The notes beneath the pieces are model-generated. The model ran no database searches. It saw only the letters and a list, made by a program, of their open reading frames with translations, and was not told where the DNA came from. A stretch of DNA of 64,000 bases from Megaleporinus macrocephalus (taxonomy: Eukaryota > Chordata > Actinopteri > Characiformes > Anostomidae). Positions 12,136 through 24,800 of the stretch are shown one piece after another. Location: assembly GCA_021613375.1 (NCBI GenBank), contig CM038725.1, forward strand, positions 11,426,589-11,490,588, in the 5' to 3' direction. How positions within the stretch are numbered: the first letter of the stretch is position 1; each line of letters opens with the position of its first letter. The translations under genes were made by a program, and so were the position numbers.

Positions 12136-12989
12136 ACACCTCCCTCCAAAAACAATATTTTGACTGAAAGGTTAGCCATCTGGATCTTTTGAAGGCAGGA
12201 TTATTGCTGGTGCCTCGGCCTATTTTTTTTCCCTCATTACTGTTCCCTCTGCCAGCATCCACACACACACACACAGAGCCACGGGCTGGCACCAAGTTCC
12301 TCTCTCTGATGACAATCATCCTGCTGCTACATGAATGGAACTGTTCCTACCATCTCTCTTTCTATCTCTATTTTTCTGCTATGACTCTCTTCAGCCCTCA
12401 GAACTGCCTGTTACTGCTGGTGTACTTTAACATTAGGGTATGACGCCAGAACGGAATAGAGTCCTTTTAAAACTAATGATATCATAATGAATGTTAGTCT
12501 GTCGATTATTAATATTCTTGGAAGGTTTTTTTTTGTATTAGACATTCAAGCTGAATGTTATTTACTAAAATATGCTCAGTATGCCCAAAAATCAAATCCA
12601 ATAAATATTAATAGATATCTACCCTTTGGGCGTGAACCAGGAGTGACATGCTTTGGTGTCACGGAGCTCAAACACATGCAGGTTGAGGTAGAAATAAGGA
12701 AAGACCGATTCTAAATCCCAAATCAACCTGTTTTTAATATTTTAAATAATAATACAAACCTAAATAATAGTGTATACTAAAAATATCATATCAACCCTTA
12801 CATCTCCCACGCTGTGTGCATTCCATAGTTAAATCTCTGATTGGTCACTGCTCAGCTTATTTGCATAAAGTTAGTTCACAGAGGAGAGTGATGATGTGCC
12901 TCAGCAGTTTGATATTTATATTTATGTATACTTATGTATAGATTATATCTTGCCTTGTTAAAGCACTGTATGAGGTTTGACTTAGTAAA
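12136..12989. other. Non-coding stretch
   Basis: A moderately balanced part (12140-12440) with a short CA run at 12262-12274, then AT-rich. No recognisable gene. Confidence 0.4.
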
Positions 12990-13110
12990 TTGTAAGTAAA
13001 TACATAAATAAATAAGTAAATAAATAAATACAAGCCATACTTTTTGCATGATGTCATTGATCACACAACATATGCCCTGCTTATAATTTAACAACTTAAA
13101 ACACTTTCCG
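12990..13110 (+). repeat. Dispersed fragment of the 460-bp tandem family
   Basis: The TTGTAAGTAAATACATAAAT, GATGTCATTGATCACA, CATATGCCCTGCTT and AACACTTTC words occur in the same order as in the tandem repeat at 15453-16951, about 3 kb away. Confidence 0.7.
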
Positions 13111-13271
13111 TGTTGCTGACGTGAACGCACACTCATGAGAATGAATTTTACTAAGCACATTATTAAAATGTAACCAAGAAAGCTCTCTATATTGTTATTA
13201 TAAAACGTATTTCTGGATATCTTTGTAGTGTCCTTCAAAATTGGGTCAGGAATGAACATGTCAGGAATGAA

Positions 13272-13845
13272 CATCAGTCAAATGTTTGGACACACTAACC
13301 CAGATTTTTCTTAGTTTTACTATTTTACTATTATAGTGTTAATAATATTAATGAATTGTGAAGACCAGTACAAAATCAATGTAATAACACGTATGGAGTT
13401 ATTCCTGGAGCAGAAGAAGGCATCTCTTTGTGGTTTACAGAGTGTTTATAGTGTCTTTCAGAACTCGTCTTTAGCCTCATTTGCTCTGATACAGTTTAAC
13501 ATACTTTTAACATTCAGGCCGGCAGCTTCATGAGGAGCCACAAGAGCTGCTTTTCTAACAGGACTGAAGAAGATAGTGTACATTTTTTTTAATTATAAAA
13601 AAGAAAAAAAATTACTTTCATTTATTTACTTCAACTTATATATATGATTATACTATATATTTTTTGTATATATTTTTTATTTCTTTTTGTTATCTTTATC
13701 TATTGGTAAATGGAGGAACAGCAAAGTAAGAATTTCATCGTACAGTGTAACTGTTTTTGCTATGCATATGACTATAAAACTCTTGAATCTTGAATCTTGA
13801 GATATTGTTATTCGGGATGTGTGCAAACTTTTGTTTGGTAGTGTA
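13272..13845. mobile_element. Tc1-type TIR remnant with internal insertion
   Basis: The left end reads CAGTCAAATGTTTGGACACAC. The right end, reverse-complemented, reads TACACTACCAAACAAAAG then TTTGCAC. Fish Tc1/mariner elements with TACACTACC-GTCAAAAG-type termini are well known. The interior lacks an intact transposase. A LINE-like tail sits within it (about 13560-13800). Confidence 0.6.
13560..13800 (+). mobile_element. LINE-type 3' tail
   Basis: Ends with AAGAATTTCATCGTACAGTG, GACTATAAAACTC and a repeated TTGAATC. This arrangement is the usual 3' terminus of several fish non-LTR retrotransposons. It is 5'-truncated, with no reverse transcriptase sequence, and nested in the Tc1-type remnant. 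Confidence 0.5.
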
Positions 13846-14419
13846 AAATTTAATGATGGCAGTTTTTGACTCTGAAAAGCAAAAGCTAATTTTAAACAAA
13901 ATGACTTTTAGAACAGACCTCAGGTCAGCACAAATGAACTCAAAATATATTGTTATTTATATATTTGTACATTGTAGGACCATTTTAATGTTATGTTGTT
14001 GTGTGTGCAGTCTTGTTTTTTGGAAAAACAATAAACAATGTAGACTCAAACCTGTCAATAAAGAATAAAAATTATATATAAATGTTATTAATTACATAAT
14101 TACCATGTAATTGAGTGCATTCTTCTGTAATTTTAGTTGCTTAGTATAGAATTAGTAAAGTCAGCAGGTTGAGTGTTCATATGAAGTACAAACTTATCAG
14201 AAATATTAACGTAATAACTCTCGACTTCTGACGGTTAATGGCGTGTGATTGGCTCAGAAGGGGTTGTTCTCATGTCAACTATATTTACATCATGCGAAAC
14301 CAAAAAAAGGCCACCATGAAATAGTTCATTTACATTCACGACTAGCACGATAACGTTATAATGCCATAATGTGCCATTGCTAGTTTATCACCTCTAGTAG
14401 GGCTTTCCATTACCTCCAT
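13846..14419. other. AT-rich non-coding stretch
   Basis: No gene or transposon recognised. Confidence 0.45.
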
Positions 14420-14655
14420 ACTGCTAACACCCATTTTGTACAAAGTACCTGAAGTGGCGAGGGAGAAAAACACAACATGTTCTAAAAATACTGCCTCTCC
14501 CTCGCTGCATACTGCTGCCAGGCAGATGCAGTTCCTTCACTGCTGATAGAGATGCACCGTGAGCCGGACGCGCTGGCAGGTGTCCATGGTAACCTGAGTG
14601 CACACTCAGCCTCTGCTCTCGCTCTGTGTCTCTGTCTTTCTTTGTCTCCGTCTCT

Positions 14656-14692
<37 letters not shown>

Positions 14693-14890
14693 TGAGCGAG
14701 CCCTGAAGCCCATGGTAAGTGGCAGCTTTTATCTCCTAATTAGATGGGAGGCACTCACCTCTAGGCAAGGGAAGTCGTTGGAGGGCCTCCACTCAGGTCA
14801 TCTCCATACTATAGATCTGATGCGCTTCTTGACACCGAATGTAATGAGGTTGGAAAGATGGTGTGAAGATGTGTTTGTCTACATTTAGCA
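14420..14890. other. Repeat-poor island with CT tract
   Basis: Balanced sequence around a (CT) run at about 14648-14690. A strong donor-like GGTAAGT follows CCCATG at about 14710-14720 and the CT run could serve as a polypyrimidine tract, but no coding frame supports an exon. Candidate regulatory element. Confidence 0.25.
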
Positions 14891-15002
14891 GGCGAAGAAC
14901 AAAGAGTTGTATGCATATATGTGTCTACTTATGTGTTTTTTTTCCAACTCCAAGTCAAAAGTTGTCACTTACATGCTTTTGTACTCTTTAAACCAAGTGA
15001 GC

Positions 15003-15225
15003 ATATCGTCATTGTCCAAACAAGCAAAATGGCAACTTTACAGGAGAGCACAAAAACTGGCTTTTTTTTTCAGTGTAAGTCAATGGAACCAGAATTTTTT
15101 CCAAGTATTTTTGGAGCATTTCTATTTGTCCATTCATCATGAAATTTTCATACAATGTAATGGGCAGCTGTTGTGTACGAATAATGTAGAAAACTAAATA
15201 TTGTAAAAATTTAGATATTTGGGGT
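15003..15225 (+). mobile_element. MITE family A, copy 2
   Basis: Begins ATATCGTCATTGTCCAA, then GGCAACTTTACAGGAGAG, AAGTCAATGGAACCAGAA, a TTTTTGGAGCATTTCTAT segment and TCATCATGAAATTTTC. The opposite-strand layout of copy 1. The far end is eroded. Confidence 0.75.
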
Positions 15226-15452
15226 TTTTTTGGGCAGAGATGATATTTGTTTATTTATTATTTTAAAAATTATCGATATTTAATCACATAATAATTATGC
15301 AGTTGTTACATTTACATTCTGTATCAACAAATATGCACAAAACTCTTGCCTTTCTCTGTTTATGTTTCCTCAAATTAAAACAAATTTCACTGAATTCTTT
15401 GGCCTGCAAACACAAAGATAATATCAATTGAAAGTGTGAAATCCACCTTTAT
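15226..15452. other. AT-rich non-coding stretch
   Basis: Nothing recognised. Confidence 0.5.
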
Positions 15453-16951
15453 GATATGGATAGTTCCAAACCTGACATTTGATTGGCTGAGCTGCATTCA
15501 TAATGTACACACATGACCACCTCACAACAACTGAGCTCTGTATTGCTCTGCCAACTTATGAAAAACCCCTATATTATTAATGTAATAACTTACGACTGAT
15601 CACGACTTAATTAGAACTAGGCTGGTCAGCTATCTAACAGGCTAAAAGACAGCCAACATATTAATCAACCCCATTATTAATATCACAATCTTGAATTGCA
15701 ATACTCTAGAGTTGCTTAAATGGCTTACATGCTTTAAATGTCTGTATTTCACTCAGAAGTAGCATCAAACCCAGACTGAACCTCAAAAGGCTCTGTACTT
15801 CTTAAATAGCATGCTATGTACATGTGACCTTTTAGCTTTTCTGTCTAATACTGCACTATTTGTCATATATGGCTGCGACTGAATCCCAAATGACTGTTTC
15901 TGTAGCTACATTATGCACTGTTGGGATGCAGGAACCAGTATTCAAATTCCTGCATAGCGCACTATGTAGGGAGCAGGGATTTAAGATTCAGCCCCAGCGG
16001 GGGAGGAGGGTGATTGGTGCTTGTAGTGGTAATTTGGTGCCCAAAAAGTATATTTACAGCAAAATTTTTGAATAAGTAAATCAATAAACAAATTCATTTA
16101 AAAAGCCAGTTATTTTGTTTGATGTCATTGGTCACATTACATATGCCCTGCTTAAAATTTAGCATCCCCAACTTAAAACACTTTCTGTGTCTCTATGATA
16201 TGGATAGTTCCAGACCTGACCTTTGATTGGCTGAGCTGCATCCAAAGCTGTTGTACAGTGTACAGTATACACACACCAACACCTCACAACAATTGAACTC
16301 TGTATTGTTCTGCCAACTTATGAGAAACCCCTATGCTATTAATGTAATATGCAGAGATGCAGGAGCCAGTATTTAAATTCCTGCCTAGCACACTATGTAG
16401 GGAGCAGGTATTTAAGATTCAGCCCCAGCGTGGGAGGAGGGGTACAGTGTGATTGGTGCTTGTAGTAGTAATTCGGTGCCCAAAAAGTATATTTACAGCA
16501 TCAATTTTTTTGATGTAAATTGTAAGTAAGTAAATAAATAAATAAATACATAAGTAAGTAAAAAGCCAGTCATTTTGTTTGATGTCATTGGTCATATTAC
16601 ATATGCCCTGCTAAAAATTGAGCATCCCTAATTTAAAACACTTTCTGTGTCTCTATGATATGAATAGTTCCAGACCTGACATTTGATTGGCTGAGCTGCA
16701 TCCAAAGCTGTTGTACAGTGCACAATACACATACACCAACACCTCACACAACTGAACTTTGTATTAGTTTGCCAATTTATGAGAAACCCCTATGCTATTA
16801 ATGTAATATGCAGAGATGCAGGAGCCAGTATTTAAATTCCTGCCATTTAATATTCAGCCCCAGCGTGGGAGGAGGGGCGCAGTGTGATTGGTGCTTGTAG
16901 TGGTAATTTGTATAAGTATATTTTGTATTTGTAAAAGTATATTTACAGCGA
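15453..16951 (+). repeat. 460-bp tandem repeat, about 2.7 copies
   Basis: Units start with GATATGGATAGTTCCAGACC at 15453, 16197 and 16657. Each contains TTTGATTGGCTGAGCTGCAT, CAACACCTCACAAC, AAACCCCTATGCTATTAATG, an ATTCAGCCCCAGCG box and AAGTATATTTACAGC. Unit 1 is longer (744 bp) because of about 290 extra bases (near 15600-15880). Unit 3 is truncated. Each unit carries TAAATA-type A-rich runs. Confidence 0.85.
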
Positions 16952-17889
16952 CAATGTTCAGTAAACAGGGCTGTGTTATTAAATGTTAATTATTATATAA
17001 AGAAATAATAACACTTTTTTTATTTAGCAACGATACCACTCCAACAAACTACATCTTGGTAGGGAGCTTGTTTATGTTGATTATTATTGTTAATAAATCT
17101 TTTTCTGCATGTGACAAATATATCTGATTAGATCTGACCATGATTGTAAAATCAAGCTGAATTCCAAATAGTAGTTCTTATCACTGTAGCATTATCCTGC
17201 TGTTGGTATGTTGCATTTATTTATAAGAGGAGGTTGTTTGGGCAGTAGAATTGCATTGACATGACTTATGTAATCATCTACATACATGCATGCTGTCGTA
17301 CCTGATAAATGAGCTACTTGGTGAAGTTCACATCGTCTATGTAATAATTAAAAAGAATATTTTCATTGTTTGGTAGAAGCTGCTGTAGCCAGAAATTACA
17401 TTGTCCTTGCTTCCTACTGGTCTAAATGCTACAAGGACTCTCGGAGAAAGCGAAAGAGTGTGAAGCTGTTGATGAGAAGGGAGTGAGGTGCATGAAGCTG
17501 TCGCCTTTTGAAAGGTAGTAATCATTGGTCACTTTGTAGTTATGGTCATATTACAGAGGGCAGGAGTAGACTTCCTACAACTAAACCCAATGGTAGGCTT
17601 GAGCAAGGACAAGCAAGGACAAGCAAGTGTACACTGTGCAATAGTACATTAGGAAAGCTTCATAAAACATAACACTAATGTGTTTATTGTAAAACCAATC
17701 AATACTAAGTGAGTCAATCAATACTAGGTCTTGTTTCCAGTTGACGTTAGCAGGTAAGGAGGTCACCTGCACACATTATCACTAATCAAGAGCAAAACAT
17801 CCACACCTAAAGTGGATTAAACGAGGGAACTTTCCCTTTAACTCCGTTTCATTAGCTAAGTACTTTTAGCTAAGTATGGTATATTACAT
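16952..17889. other. AT-rich non-coding stretch
   Basis: No gene or repeat recognised beyond a 9-bp GACAAGCAAG echo near 17605-17628. Confidence 0.45.
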
Positions 17890-20100
17890 CTTCACATATG
17901 TAAAGCCTTCAGTTTCTCTACAGCTTGGACTCTTGGCAAGTCCATCTCCTCCCGCAGAAGATGGCGTGGCAGGGAGCACAGATGGGGTGTGAAGAGGGAG
18001 GTCTTCTCAGGTCCATTTCATGGTGCATTTGGCAGCGCTTCGCATCTGACGATTTAGGTGTCATAATAAATGTTCCCATAATAGCTCTTAATCCAGTGGA
18101 CACTTCCAGACAGACGTCCCTCACAAAGCTCCCTCATTCTCCATCCTCGGCGAGCAAATCGCGGGCCCCAGGCAGTCTCTTTAAAGTGACAGGCTGGCCA
18201 ATCAGCCGCCTCCCCCAGTATCACTGATTTAAAAGACCCGTCAAACATATTAGCTGGCTAAGTGCAGAGCGAAACCGGCGAACTGTTTGATTAAGTGAGT
18301 CGCGTAGCCTTCGCAAGTAAATTAGGCAGAAATTCCAGCGTTTGTCAGTTAATATCCACGCTGGCGATTGTCGCTCCAAACAGCCGTGGCATGAAATTAA
18401 AAATGGGTTTGGACCTCAGGGCTCCTTCTATTGGCGATTTCGCTGTTCTTGCCTAAATCAGGGTGGCAGATTGTTTGCGTTGAAAGCCAGCTAAAACCTA
18501 CATGGAGATGAACCCCTTGATTTCAATGGCGTTTAGCCTCTTGTGTACAGATTTGGCTCCTGTAATCGCGTAGAAAGAACAAGAGATCCCGTGAATCGGA
18601 TGTTGCTTAGATTTGCGATGGTAAGTCTGCTTAGCATATTTTTAAGCTTAAGAGTGGCGATGAATCAAACAGGGGCACAGTTGTGGTCTAAATATGGTCC
18701 GTGGCTAGTCTTAAAATCCCTTTATTCTTCTTTATAGAGAAACGACTTCGACTTGAAGTTCAATTCAAACGAGAAACTTGTACATACTCAACTATGCCAG
18801 CAATAAAGGCCTGTGAAGGAATAATGAGCATGACGGTATAATATCCATAATCATTTCATACCTAAACAATATTGGCCTATAAATTAGGTTCAGTAAATAT
18901 GTTCTCTCCTGATAATGAGGTTTTATGACATACTCACGGTGCTATCAAGAGGTCCGGGTGACTTGAATTTGTTGTTCTTTTTCTCCAAAGTATTCCAAAT
19001 GATGGGGAACCCAATAACTTTGATTGTCGTGGACTTGCCCCCGAGAAAAACAGATGAGAAAACCCAATATTTAGTGGTTTCAACCAACAGTGTGCCCTCA
19101 AATTAAAGTCCCACAACACAGAGAAACAACTCATGCCTAAGATGGAAAACTCTGCGGAACCCAACTGTGGACTGGGGAAGAGCTGAGCTAGAAAGTTGAA
19201 CCATTTGCAATTGATACTAGTCCGAAAATTGATTCTACACCGTCTGAAACAAGTCATAGAGAAGTTAATGAAGTTACCTCTTACTTTGCATTGCACTGTT
19301 CACCTCTGTAAAACATCGGAAGGTCAATTTGACACAAGTAAAATATGCGAAAATTAAGTTGTTTGGGAGGGTATTAAAGGGTCTGGCAGCCAGAATGATA
19401 GCCAGACCAAACTCTGACATGTTTTCAGTGGAAAACAGGCTGGTGTTATCCCAATTAGGGAGACGAAACCACTAAAGTGACAGTTAGAAAACCCCACGCA
19501 TCTTTAACATATGTCTTCAGAGTGGGCGCAGTTATGTCCACCTTCTACAGCTCGAAAATAAATGGGCAGCGGTGTCATCCGCATTAGCCCAAAATCTCCC
19601 TCGCGCTGTAATGTCGCCTAATAATGTTGTCACATGCCCCGGCTGAGAAGGGTCATTTTCTGATGCAATTCAGATGTTCCTGCTGCTGTGGCATTGACGG
19701 GAGTCTGCGACTCGCGGAGAAAAAAAATCCAACTTAAACCCACTTTTCCAGGTCACGTTCTCAGCCCTGCCAGACTGCTATGTGTGTCAGTCGAGGACAG
19801 TAATGATGAGGAAGCTCACTTGAGGACACCGTCTTGGAGAGGTGCTGCAATAGAACGGCATGCGATCGGGCGGCTGGTCAGTGTTTGGCCCCAGTGTATG
19901 TGGGTCTGAGTGGGCTGGAAAGCACGAGGTCGTTGTGAGAGGCCGGTAATCATGGCGAGCGGGCTAATGAAGCTCATTGACTTTTCCCATTAAATTGCGG
20001 CTAAATCCGTTGAATGACCTTTGCAGGGCCGCACCGAGACCTTTTGAGGAGTGGGTGCTCAAGGTTCAAAAAAGTCCAGGGCACCTTCCGTGCGTGTAAG
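17890..20100. other. Long repeat-poor island, candidate enhancer cluster
   Basis: Over 2 kb of balanced sequence without tandem repeats or transposon ends, in contrast to both flanks. It contains short homeodomain-like ATTA words and CpGs. Several small frames on both strands lack motifs. This texture is typical of the conserved non-coding clusters around vertebrate developmental transcription-factor genes. I infer regulatory DNA and cannot show conservation. Confidence 0.35.
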
Positions 20101-20479
20101 TACGTATAGAATAATGTCAAGAGCAGCTTTAAGCATTAATTCCATTAACATTAATTGGATATTGCGAAATTATACACCACCAGTTTCATCATTTGCATTA
20201 GCCGAGAGCTAACATGAGCTGGAAGCAGATTTGTTGTATGTGGTTAGAGGAAAAAAAAAAAAAAAGGTAGTGGGAGTCATTTCAGTGAGCTGGTGCGATT
20301 CAAATGATTGGAATGGAACTAGAGGGTGTTGGTGAATGCTCTGTTAATGAACGTTAACCCCTTCATGAGTAAGTACTGAGCTCAGGGGCTATAATACAGA
20401 AGCCTTCTTACTCTTGTCACCATAGATTCTTACTTTAGGGCTTAATTTAGGACTGAAACTATTATATGAGTATCCTAAG
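20101..20479. other. Non-coding stretch
   Basis: Contains an A-run at about 20251-20266; nothing else recognised. Confidence 0.45.
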
Positions 20480-21190
20480 TTAGAATAAAATAAAAAAAAA
20501 CACAATACTTTCTTTTAAAGTGGACATATCATTAAAGAATAAACTTGTGCTCATGCAATTTGGTGTCTGGAGTGCTAAGCAATCTGTGAACTGTGAGATA
20601 AGACAGCTCAGCCATTTTTTTTGGACTGCCTGGTCAGAAAACATAGGACTCAGGAAGCAATTCGGATTTGGCTCCCCTTCCAACGTTGGGGCTCATTAGA
20701 TTAACACCACCCTCCATATGAGTAGCTCTGTCCACCCACAGCTTCAGGACCACCTTCTTGAAGCGGCATTTTTTTTGTTGCAATTGCAGAACTGCTCTTG
20801 GCTGCACTCCATTGGATAAAGTTTTTGATGGTAGTGTCCCAAATACAGTTGGCACAATCCTGAGTGTGTGTGCTAACCACAAAGCTAAAGATGGCTTCTT
20901 ATTCACCAGCTTCTCGTTTGAGTTTTCGTCCAATGTAAAGTAAGGCAGTTGTTACATACTGGCGCCTCAGGCTACCTGTCCAGCTTCTTATTCAGATTTT
21001 ACTGTTCCACCTTAAAAGGTTATTGTTAGCTGTTACACTCCAGCATCTCAGGCAACTGCTGCTACTGCTGCAGCATTTAAGGTGGAATTTAAAAAAAACA
21101 TTTATCAAGAAGCTGGTAATTAGGAAGCTTTCTTCTCTTGTTTTTACAACCTTGCTGTTACTCTTTGCAGGATCCACAATCATGTTAACA
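20480..21190 (+). mobile_element. Dispersed repeat family B, sense copy
   Basis: Homologous in reverse orientation to 34860-35430. Shared words include GTCTGGAGTGCTAAGCAA versus TATCTGGAGTGCTTACCAA, GGACTGCCTGGTCAGAAAAC versus GGGCTGCCCAGACCAGAAAAC, and a core palindrome CCACCTTAAA...TTTAAGGTGG (here 21007-21086). No transposase seen. Confidence 0.6.
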
Positions 21191-21682
21191 CATTTAGTTT
21201 GCTAGTTGGAACTCACACACGTCAACTGATCAACACTTGAATAACGTAAGAGTAAAGTGAGAGAACGTGTACTGGCGTTGGCTCACCCCGCCTTGTGCAG
21301 TGGCTCATTATCATTTAAATAACAAGACACTCAAACTGTTTAGATGGTGGGGGATGAGAAGGGAGCTGTTATACTTGATCCTTGTGGTATTTTGACCACA
21401 CTGTGTGACAGAAATTTCACTAGGACCCCTGTGAACCGTGTTGATGTGTGAAAATGGGGTACATTATGTCACATTTAAGGTGTACCTCTTAGAATTTAGT
21501 TAACTTTTAATGAATGATAATAACACAGGCTTCAAAAGAAAGCTTAACATTGTGTTTTAGCAGTTTTTAAAACAAATATTTGTTTGTTGACAAATGAGTA
21601 AAATATTACTTAAAGTTACAATATTAATAATAATATTCATTACCGACATACAATTAATTCACAGTGACCAAACATTCTATTA
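21191..21682. other. AT-rich non-coding stretch
   Basis: Nothing recognised. Confidence 0.45.
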
Positions 21683-21703
21683 TAGATAGATAGATAGATA
21701 GAT
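21683..21703. repeat. (GATA)n microsatellite
   Basis: Five ATAG/GATA repeats at the left edge of the segmental duplication. Confidence 0.9.
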
Positions 21704-21808
21704 CCAAAAGAGAAATTCAAGGCATACACTAGATATTGCACATTTGAACTAGGCAAATATAGAATCTAAATATAGAATCTAAAATAGATTACTAAAATAG
21801 AATATAAA

Positions 21809-21815
<7 letters not shown>

Positions 21816-21891
<76 letters not shown>
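21816..21891. repeat. (AT)n microsatellite
   Basis: AT run present in the long duplicate but nearly absent from the equivalent place in the short one (near 23165). Confidence 0.95.
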
Positions 21892-21895
<4 letters not shown>

Positions 21896-22235
21896 ACAAT
21901 GTATAAATAGTAGAAATAGAAAAAGTCTCACAGTGTGTATGTGAGAATGATGACAGTTGTGCAGTTACCAGTGTAAACAGTGTAGACCACTTCAGTAGTG
22001 CAAGTACACAGTTGTGCAGTCGGCAGTGCAAATATGCAATAAAAAGCAGCAGCACTATTTATATGTATAGACTGTATATATGATGTATAATATAATAGGC
22101 ATAGAATAATAACAATAACAGCCTAGTTGTTATTATATGTAGTTAACAGTATAGTATATATAACATACAGTTATACATATAAATCTGTTAAATAAATATA
22201 TAATATGATACTGTCTGATACCTGATAACCAATAA

Positions 22236-22907
22236 CAGTGTCTGATAACCAATATAGAGGTCTGGAGTATAACAGTGTATGATAACCGATATAGAGGTCC
22301 AGAGTATAACAGTGTCTGATAACTGATATAGGGGTCTGGAGTATAACAGTGTCTGATAACCGGTATAAAGGTCCAGAGTATAACAGTGTCTGATAGCCGA
22401 TATAGAGGTCCGGAGTATAACAGTGTCTGATAACTGATATAGAGGTCCAGAGTATAAGAGTTTCTGATAACCGATCTAGAGGTTTGGAGTATAACAGTGT
22501 CTGATAACTGATATAGAGGTCTGGAGTATAACAGTGTATGATAACTGATATAGAGGTCCAGAGTATAACAGTTTCTGATATCCGATATAGAGGTTTGGAG
22601 TATAACAGTGTCTGATAACTGATATAGAGGTCTGGAGTATAACTGATAACCGGTATAGAGGTCCGGAGTATAACAGTGTCTGATAACCAATATAGAGGTC
22701 CATAGTATAACAGTTTGTAATAGCTGATATAGAGTTCTAGAGTATAACAGTGTATGATGACTGATATAGAGGTCCAGAGTAAAACAGTGTCTGATAACTG
22801 ATATAGAGGTCTGGAGTATAACAGTGTATAATAGCTGATGTAGGGGTCTGGAGTATAAGACTGTGTATGATAACTAATATAGAGGTCCGGAGTATAACAG
22901 TGTTACA
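22236..22907. repeat. 37-bp minisatellite, about 18 copies
   Basis: The unit carries GTCTGATAACCGATATAGAG followed by GTCCGGAGTATAACA. One unit near 22640 is truncated. Since 37 is not a multiple of 3, the 185-codon antisense frame cycles through three readings and is an artefact. Confidence 0.95.
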
Positions 22908-23057
22908 AGATTATTTTTATACTGTGCTGGGATGAGTTAAACAGTCTGATGGCCTGAATCAACATTGACTCTACTTTAGTTAAGGTCTTGCAAATTAATT
23001 CATCTTCTATATAATCTTTTCAATGTGTTTTGTTATTTGTACACATGTTAACATTTG

Positions 23058-23730
23058 AGAAATTCAAGGCATACACTAGATATTGCACATTTGGACTAGG
23101 CAAATATAGAATATAAATATAGAATCTAAAATAAAAATAGAATATAAAATAAAATAAAAAATAAAATATATATAGAATACAATGTATAAATAGTAGAAAT
23201 AGAAAAAGTCTCACAGTGTGTATGAGAGAATGATGCAGTTAACCAGTGTAAACAGTGTAGACTACTTCAGTAGTGCAAATACACACTTGTGCAGTCGGCA
23301 GTGCAAATATGCAATAAAAAGCAGCAGCACTATTTATATGTATAGACTGTATACATGATGTATAATATAATAGGCATAGAATAATAACAATAACAGCCTA
23401 GTTGTTATTATATGTAGTTAACAGTATAGTATATATAACATACAGTTATACAGATAAATCTGTTAAATAAATATATAATATGATACTATCTGATACCTGA
23501 TAACCGATAACAGTGTCTGATAACTGATATAGAGGTCTAATATAGAGGTCCGGAGTATAACAGTGTTACAAGATTATTTTAATACTGTGCTGGGATGAGT
23601 TAAACAGTCTGATGGCCTGAATCAACATTGGTCAACATTGACTCCTCTTTAGTTAAGGTCTTGCAAATTCATTCATCTTCTATATAATCTTTTCAATGTG
23701 TTTTGTTATTTGTACACATGTTAACATTTG
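23058..23730 (+). repeat. Tandem segmental duplication, short copy
   Basis: About 95% alike to the flanks of the long copy by eye. Its minisatellite is reduced to about two units (23513-23563). It carries one small extra duplication, CAACATTGGTCAACATTG, near 23623-23640. Confidence 0.9.
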
Positions 23731-24469
23731 TACACACTGGAGACAGATGGCTTTTAGGTTACTTCTGCTGAACAAGATCTATCTTCTTTTCATTTGATGT
23801 TAAAAGCTTGCTGACAACATCTTCAGTGTAAGGTTAGTCGTTTGTTGTTTATGACAGGCCATGCAAACATATCCATAACACTTAACATGTATGAGTACAC
23901 TTGCAAATGAAATGTGACAATTTACTTGCATTTGCTGCCACATTTGGTCTTGTACGGTACAGATAAATATCAACTCTATATATTCTTTGATTAAGATGTC
24001 AAATTAAGACAGTATGATTGTGTCTGAAAGATTGCAGTTAACATTCATGTTAATTAACATAAACTCTGTAGTCAGCAATCAGCGAACTATTTAATTTACA
24101 GGAGATTTTATTGACATATCTTTTGAATACATGTATACACTGCAAATGATTATAATAATTTTTTGTTTTGTTTTGTTTGTTTGTTTGTTTTTAAACTAGG
24201 GCATTATTAATGGCTTGTTATAGTTTAGTAATTATAAGGAAGCAGAACTTTAAATTAAGTGTTGGTATTTCCTAAATACTGAATACTACTAAACTAAATA
24301 CCTCAGAATAAGCCCAATAGTGTCGTAACTTCTGTTTTGATTCGTTAGTTCCATCATTTTTAACTCAGGTTTAAATCGGGTTCAGTACGACTAGCATAAT
24401 GATGTTATGTTTATTTCTATTGCAAAACAGTAGTTTGAATTAAGTAGTTCAGTAAATCCAGATGTAATT
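23731..24469. other. AT-rich non-coding stretch
   Basis: Contains a TTTG run near 24165-24190; nothing else recognised. Confidence 0.45.
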
Positions 24470-24800
24470 CTTGAATACCCTTCTACTGGGGTCGCCAAAG
24501 CGAGTCAACTCACACACTAGACTTGGCATCGCACACGCTAGTGTTTTATCTTGGATGCCGTTCCTGACACAACCCTCGCCACGTACCCAGGTTGAGAAAA
24601 CACACTTGTACACAAGTACACCTACAGACAATTTAGAGTGACCGATCAGCCTAACATGCATGTGTTTGGACTGTGTAATACCCATTCAAGCACAGGGAGA
24701 ACATGCACACTCCACACAGAATGACCCGGACCAGGAATCTAACCCAGATCGTCTTGCTGTGAGGCGACTGTGCGAACCACTACACCACCTCACTCACAGC
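24470..24800 (-). mobile_element. tRNA-derived SINE, antisense
   Basis: On the minus strand the element starts near 24800 with GGTGGTGTAGTGGTTCG (A-box-like, 24776-24788), then GTCGCCTCACAGCAAGA and a decayed B-box GGGTTAGATTCC (24734-24746). The body has GCATGTTCTCCCTG and TCACTCTAAATTG, and the tail has GGCGACCCCAGTAG. This head-to-tail order fits a fish RNA-polymerase-III retroposon. The B-box has lost GGTTCGA, so activity is unlikely. Confidence 0.65.

Larger units (their letters stand above)
21711..23057 (+). repeat. Tandem segmental duplication, long copy
   Basis: Begins AGAAATTCAAGGCATACACT and ends CACATGTTAACATTTG; the same beginning and end bound 23058-23730. This copy contains an extra AT microsatellite (about 21816-21891) and the expanded 37-bp minisatellite, giving 1,347 bp against 673 bp. 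Confidence 0.9.

Noticed and set aside
14690..14720. Small exon between a CT tract and a GTAAGT donor
   Set aside because: No clear acceptor AG followed by coding sequence and no neighbouring exon candidate. Kept only as a note in the island description.
22133..22690. 185-codon antisense frame
   Set aside because: It is the 37-bp minisatellite read through three successive frames.
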